A stretch of DNA of 61,247 nt from CAVQGF01 sp045807945 (GTDB lineage: Bacteria; Acidobacteriota; Terriglobia; Terriglobales; Acidobacteriaceae). The stretch is taken from positions 1 through 61,247 of the forward strand of contig JBJMGI010000110.1 in NCBI GenBank assembly GCA_045807945.1, read 5' to 3'. Position numbers and translations under genes: made by a program. Below, one piece after another: positions 57,324-61,247 of the stretch (positions within the stretch are counted from its first letter, which is position 1; every line of letters starts with the position of its first letter). The notes under the pieces were generated by a model that ran no database searches, was not told the origin of the DNA, and saw only the letters and a program-made list of their open reading frames with translations.

Positions 57324-58430
57324 CTACTTCCGCAGCAGTTCCCCGTCATGGGTGATTGCCATCGCTTTGGTGATCTCGTCCGCGAGATCGACCTTCAGAG
57401 AACCTTCTCTTGCGATGTGATTGATAAACGTTTCGACGTTCTTGCTGAACATCTGGCTAGCATGGACGGGCTCGGTAGCGGCGAGGTTGAGCGGTGCAAT
57501 AACAGTGACCCCATTGGAGCGCACCGTCTCGCCCGGTTTCGTAAGAGTGGTGTTGCCGCCTGTGTCGGCAGCAATATCGACGATCACCGAACCCGGCCGC
57601 ATGGCCGCGACCATTTCGTCGGTGATCAGCTTGGGCGCGGGTCGGTTCGGGATCTGAGCGGTGGTGATCACCATATCCTGCGACACGATGTGCTTATGGA
57701 TGGTATCGAGCGTGCGCTGGCGCTCGTCTTCAGCTTGAGCTTTGGCGTATCCGCCTTTGTCTTCGGCGGACTGGCTCACCACTTCGGACGAAAGAAAACT
57801 CGCTCCCAAGCTTTTTACCTGCTCGCCGGCTGCGGCGCGGATATCGAAACCTGAAACAGAAGCACCGAGACGTCGAGCAGTGGCAATCGCCTGAAGTCCT
57901 GCGACGCCTGCTCCGATAACGAAAACTTTTGACGGTGCGAGCGTGCCCGCGGCGGTGGTGAGCATGGGAAGAAGTTTGGGCAGCTCTGCCGCCCCGAGCA
58001 GCACGGCTTTATATCCAGCGACGGTGGCCTGGGATGAAAGTACGTCCATGGATTGCGCGCGCGTGATGCGCGGCACCAGCTCGAGGGCGAATGCGGTCAC
58101 GTTGCGGGAAGCAAGCGAAGAAAAAAGCTCGACATTTGCGGCCGGCTGCAGCAACGCAACCAGAGCAGTTCCGGACAGTAGCGCGGAGGCTTCCTGCGCG
58201 GACGGTGCGCGGACTTTCGAAACTAGATCGACGTCACTGAAAACCGCGGCGCCGTCGACGAGGGTCGCGCCGGCTTTCTGATATTCGGCGTCGGAATGGA
58301 ATGCGCCTGCTCCGGCGCCACGCTGCACACGCACCTGGTGCCCGGCCTTGACCAACCGCGCCACGCTGTCCGGAACCAGCGCGACGCGGCGCTCGGCCGC
58401 AGCCGTTTCAACCGGGACCCCTATCCGCAT
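57324..58430 (-). CDS. pntA: NAD(P) transhydrogenase subunit alpha part 1
   Basis: A 368-residue cytosolic NAD(H)-binding domain I protein of alanine dehydrogenase/PNT type: MRIGVPVETAAAERRVALVP, QSMDVLSSQATVAGYKAVLL, VFVIGAGVAGLQAIATARRL, SVIVDIAADTGGN. First gene of the pntA1-pntA2-pntB-methyltransferase operon. The preceding intergenic segment carries the terminator of the second TonB receptor. Confidence 0.97.
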   Translation of the reverse strand: MRIGVPVETAAAERRVALVPDSVARLVKAGHQVRVQRGAGAGAFHSDAEYQKAGATLVDGAAVFSDVDLVSKVRAPSAQEASALLSGTALVALLQPAANVELFSSLASRNVTAFALELVPRITRAQSMDVLSSQATVAGYKAVLLGAAELPKLLPMLTTAAGTLAPSKVFVIGAGVAGLQAIATARRLGASVSGFDIRAAAGEQVKSLGASFLSSEVVSQSAEDKGGYAKAQAEDERQRTLDTIHKHIVSQDMVITTAQIPNRPAPKLITDEMVAAMRPGSVIVDIAADTGGNTTLTKPGETVRSNGVTVIAPLNLAATEPVHASQMFSKNVETFINHIAREGSLKVDLADEITKAMAITHDGELLRK

Positions 58431-58507
58431 TCAGCCTCCTCGCAGCGAGGGTGGGCAATACCTTAGCACCGCCGGGCGCTCGCCGTCAGCTTTTGGGAAA
58501 AGAAAAA

Positions 58508-58525
58508 GCCCCGGCGAACCGGGGC
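58508..58525 (-). terminator. Intrinsic terminator after the second TonB receptor
   Basis: GCCCCGG (58508-58514), loop CGAA, CCGGGGC (58519-58525). Read on the minus strand the stem is followed by CTTTTTCTTTT, so it ends the receptor gene whose stop is at 58543. Confidence 0.93.
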
Positions 58526-58542
58526 CATTTCTGCCGAAACGT

Positions 58543-61247
58543 TTACCAGTTGAACTTCAAACCAAGTTGGATGTTGCGCGGTCCGCCGGTGCCGATAACG
58601 GGGTTAGCGGCGGCGACGTCCGGCGTGGATGCTGCCACTCCGAAGGTGCCGGGAATCCCCAAGTCGTTGTTGAAGAGGATAGCTGGATTCGCAAACTGCG
58701 GGGTATTGAGCAGGTTGAAGAACTCAGCGCGGAACTGCATACCCATCTTCTCAGTGATCCTGAAGCGTTTCACGATGGAGAAGTCCCAATTTCCTATACC
58801 CTTGGCGCGGAAGGTATTGCGACCAAGGTTTCCGAAGGTGCCGGCATCCGGCGGAGCGAGAACCGCGTTGTTTCTTCCGATGTAGCAACCGAAACTCGCC
58901 AGCTGCCCAGCGTTCGCAACCGCGTCACAGCGAGGATCGCTCTGGCCGTTCGCATAATCGACGAACGTGAAGTTGCTGCCAGGTGTCCCGGGGGCTGCGG
59001 TCGACCACTGGAAATTACTTGGGCTACCGAAGATGTTCCACCGATCGCTGAATTCTCCCGTCAGACTGGTATCGTTCTCGAAATCGGTGCCGGTGTAGGG
59101 GAGCCCGGTTTGGAAGGTCAGGATGTTATTGATCGTCCAGCCTTCCATCATCTGCGCAAAACCTTTCTTGCCCGGGAGGTCCCAGGTGCTAGAGAGAGTT
59201 AAGCGATGACGGATGTCGAGGTCGCTATTGCCACGTTCAGCTGCAGGATTGAAGCTGTTTTGCGGTTGAGCGGCCCGGTTCAACGAGGCGCTATCGATGG
59301 AATGCGACCACGTGTAACCCATCACAAAATTCAGACCTTTATATGTACGCTGGGTCAGCGTCGCCTGCAGACCGTGATAGTTCGAGCCGTAGCCGTTGGA
59401 CATGAAGTTGATGAACTCCAGGAATGGATATGCTCCGTTGAACGGGCGGCCATCCTGCTCGCAGTGTCCGCAGGCGTTCTCGGCGGCCGAATTCGGATCG
59501 ACCTGGTTGATGTCGTAGACGCTGTATTGCTTGTGTCCGCTGCTGCCCACGTACCCGACCTGAACGGAAGCATCTTTCCAAAGCTCGCGCTGCACATTCA
59601 CGTTCCAATTGAACACGTACGGTGTGCGCAGGTGACGGTCAACCCCAAGGATGTCGCAGGGGGAGACTGAGCAATCGATGGTGGTTGTGTTGAATATCGG
59701 CCCAGCGGGCGACCAATTGAGAGTTCCTCCGGAGACGTTGGTGGAACTCGCGAGGATGTTTCCGCCTGAAGGGGATACTCCCACCGCACCGGTAGGAATC
59801 ACGTTCAAGCCGGCGGTTGACGCATTGTTCACCCCGTTCTGGCCGAGGAAGATCGCCAGGTGAGGGATTTCGTAGGTCATGCCAAATCCGGAGCGGATCA
59901 CTGTCTTGCCCGTACCCCATGGGTCCCAAATGAATCCGGCCCGCGGTGCAAAGTTGTTGTGGTCACCGTTGTAGGGGTCGTGCACACCATTGACTCCAAC
60001 CTGGATCAAACCGACGTTGGGATCGAAATTCCCCAACAGGTCATGTGCTTCCTTGATCACCGTGTTCAGGTCGTAGCGAACACCGGCATTGATCGTGAGG
60101 CGAGGGCTGATGCGCCATTCGTCCTGCACAAAGGCGCCGAAAGACTTGATGCTGACCTCGCGGCGCGAATTCCCAAGGAAGAGGCGGCCGCGTCCGGGGT
60201 CGCCGGCAAGGAAATCTTCGAGAGGCGTGCTCTCGAAGGTCGGAGTACAAGAAGCAAAGCAACCGCGGAAGCGGATCTGCGTCTTCCCGTAGCGATCGCG
60301 CAGGTTCTGCGTCTTGCCGAACCGGGCCTCACCACCGAAACGTAGTGTGTGGCGGTTGTGTACCCAGGAGACGTTATCCACAACCTGCCAGGTTGTGTTC
60401 GGGGTGGTGTAGAGCGGCCACGAATGGTTACCACCTAGCGAACTGAACCCGTCGATCAGAACCTCAGGCATTCCGAAGTTCACGGGATCGGTTATACCCG
60501 TGTTGATGCCATAAGTGGCGAACGGTTCCTTGTCATGATCCGCGGTGAGAATGGTTTGCCAGAAACGGTTGTAGCCGAAGCGAGCTTCGTTCACCAGGTG
60601 AGAATTCGGGGCCCAGGTCCAGTTGAATCCCACCACCTGAGCGCGCAGTTTGGATTGCGACATCCATTCTTCGCGGAGCACGGGAACATCTCGTTCGGTC
60701 TGGAGGCTGTCACCGAAGAAATAACGACCCGTGACGTTATTGTGTTCGTTGATCACAAGGTCAGACTTGATGACGAAATTGTCGTTGCGATTGCGGTTGG
60801 GGAATCCGACATTCAGAACGCCAGTCGAGGTAGTTGGGAACAGACTAAGCAAAGAGGCGCTCAGCGGATTTACGGGGATAGGAACAATGGCAGCCGCCAT
60901 TTCGGCTTCGGCGTCTGGAATGCTGTTTGCTGGGTCGCCACCCAGCGAGTCAGTAGCAGGAGACAACAACTGTTCGGTGTTCCCGACCTGCGAACGAACT
61001 CCTTCATACGCGCCGAAAATAAATAGTTTTTTGCGAATGATCGGCCCACCGGCGCTGAACCCGTATTGATGCAGCAAAAGTTTCTTCTGCGAATCGGGCT
61101 TGTTGTTGAAGTAGTTCCGGGCGTCGAACATGTTGTTGCGGTGGAAGTAGTAGCCGGTACCGTGGAAGTCGTTGGTGCCGGACTTCAATCCCAGGTTCAC
61201 AATGGCGCCGGGCTTCCATCCATATTCTGCAGGCGGATTCTCTTGCG
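58543..61247 (-). CDS. TonB-dependent receptor (Oar-like), 5' end outside window
   Basis: The frame is open through to the window edge (61247), beyond the GTG at 61200, and the extra residues (NPPAEYGWKPGAIVNL) continue the family's plug motif, so the true start is further upstream. About 900 residues are present: end of plug (LKSGTNDFHGTGYYFHRNN) and a long barrel ending QLGLKFNW with a terminal aromatic. It resembles acidobacterial Oar-type receptors, unlike the receptor at 52400 in detail. The N-terminal domain is not visible. A terminator follows. Confidence 0.93.
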   Translation of the reverse strand, partial: QENPPAEYGWKPGAIVNLGLKSGTNDFHGTGYYFHRNNMFDARNYFNNKPDSQKKLLLHQYGFSAGGPIIRKKLFIFGAYEGVRSQVGNTEQLLSPATDSLGGDPANSIPDAEAEMAAAIVPIPVNPLSASLLSLFPTTSTGVLNVGFPNRNRNDNFVIKSDLVINEHNNVTGRYFFGDSLQTERDVPVLREEWMSQSKLRAQVVGFNWTWAPNSHLVNEARFGYNRFWQTILTADHDKEPFATYGINTGITDPVNFGMPEVLIDGFSSLGGNHSWPLYTTPNTTWQVVDNVSWVHNRHTLRFGGEARFGKTQNLRDRYGKTQIRFRGCFASCTPTFESTPLEDFLAGDPGRGRLFLGNSRREVSIKSFGAFVQDEWRISPRLTINAGVRYDLNTVIKEAHDLLGNFDPNVGLIQVGVNGVHDPYNGDHNNFAPRAGFIWDPWGTGKTVIRSGFGMTYEIPHLAIFLGQNGVNNASTAGLNVIPTGAVGVSPSGGNILASSTNVSGGTLNWSPAGPIFNTTTIDCSVSPCDILGVDRHLRTPYVFNWNVNVQRELWKDASVQVGYVGSSGHKQYSVYDINQVDPNSAAENACGHCEQDGRPFNGAYPFLEFINFMSNGYGSNYHGLQATLTQRTYKGLNFVMGYTWSHSIDSASLNRAAQPQNSFNPAAERGNSDLDIRHRLTLSSTWDLPGKKGFAQMMEGWTINNILTFQTGLPYTGTDFENDTSLTGEFSDRWNIFGSPSNFQWSTAAPGTPGSNFTFVDYANGQSDPRCDAVANAGQLASFGCYIGRNNAVLAPPDAGTFGNLGRNTFRAKGIGNWDFSIVKRFRITEKMGMQFRAEFFNLLNTPQFANPAILFNNDLGIPGTFGVAASTPDVAAANPVIGTGGPRNIQLGLKFNW

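Noticed and set aside
1..61247. tRNA, rRNA, prophage, transposase or defence islands
   Set aside because: Looked for along the window; no cloverleaf, no conserved rRNA segment and no transposase or Cas protein seen by eye.

Overview
The window looks like ordinary chromosomal DNA of an acidobacterium (Acidobacteriota, probably class Terriglobia; an inference from gene content, not a search). Pointers are two large Oar-like TonB-dependent receptors with a carboxypeptidase-regulatory-type architecture, a bacterial Ku protein, the treY/malQ pair, a three-subunit transhydrogenase, high GC coding DNA with an outer membrane (lpxD, lpxL-like, lnt), and many small secreted proteins of unknown function. 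No rRNA, tRNA, CRISPR array, insertion sequence or prophage was seen. Two genes run off the window: a lipoprotein at the left edge and a TonB-dependent receptor at the right edge.

Layout. 1-5.3 kb: a truncated lipoprotein, Ku, two small secreted proteins, a LuxR-type regulator with a degenerate receiver, a SYLF protein and a lipoprotein cytochrome c. 5.5-8.0 kb: an lpxL-like acyltransferase, lpxD and a P-loop protein in one operon. 8.0-12.1 kb (minus): an operon of an APC permease, cysteine dioxygenase and a DehI-family protein. 12.2-14.9 kb: lnt and prfB, the latter with the programmed +1 frameshift. 14.9-18.9 kb: a receiver protein coupled to a small HTH protein, small proteins, a second degenerate receiver, an unknown helical protein and a CoA-binding protein. 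19-22 kb (minus): TrmH-family methyltransferase, rarA, an NTF2-like lipoprotein and a small membrane protein, tightly overlapped. 22-28.5 kb: a Sua5/YrdC protein, a YdcF-family protein, an MFS/spermidine-synthase-like fusion, a D-aminoacylase-like amidohydrolase and an anchored unknown protein.

28.5-39.3 kb: treY (plus) faces a long minus-strand run of two membrane glycosyltransferases, a GT2 enzyme, a PpiD/SurA-type foldase, a CPXCG zinc-ribbon protein and malQ. A structured intergenic region with an intrinsic terminator precedes treY. 39.4-52.4 kb (plus): sucA, a HEAT-repeat protein with a glycine-rich linker, an ABC-F ATPase, a secreted phosphoesterase with duplicated Ig-like domains, an OmpA-family protein, a PilZ-like protein, a membrane-tailed metallo-beta-lactamase-fold enzyme and an outer-membrane barrel. 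52.4-61.2 kb (minus): a TonB-dependent receptor, then pntA1-pntA2-pntB-methyltransferase, then the truncated second receptor.

How the genes work together: several loci build the envelope (Lpx acylation, lipoprotein maturation, outer-membrane proteins, foldase, glycosyl transfer), while treY and malQ belong to alpha-glucan/trehalose metabolism and pntAB to NADPH balance. The less ordinary items are the terminator-bearing leader before treY, two receiver domains that lost the phospho-acceptor Asp, enzyme-family members lacking expected catalytic residues, the permease-CDO-DehI operon, and dispersed stem-loops next to gene 3' ends.
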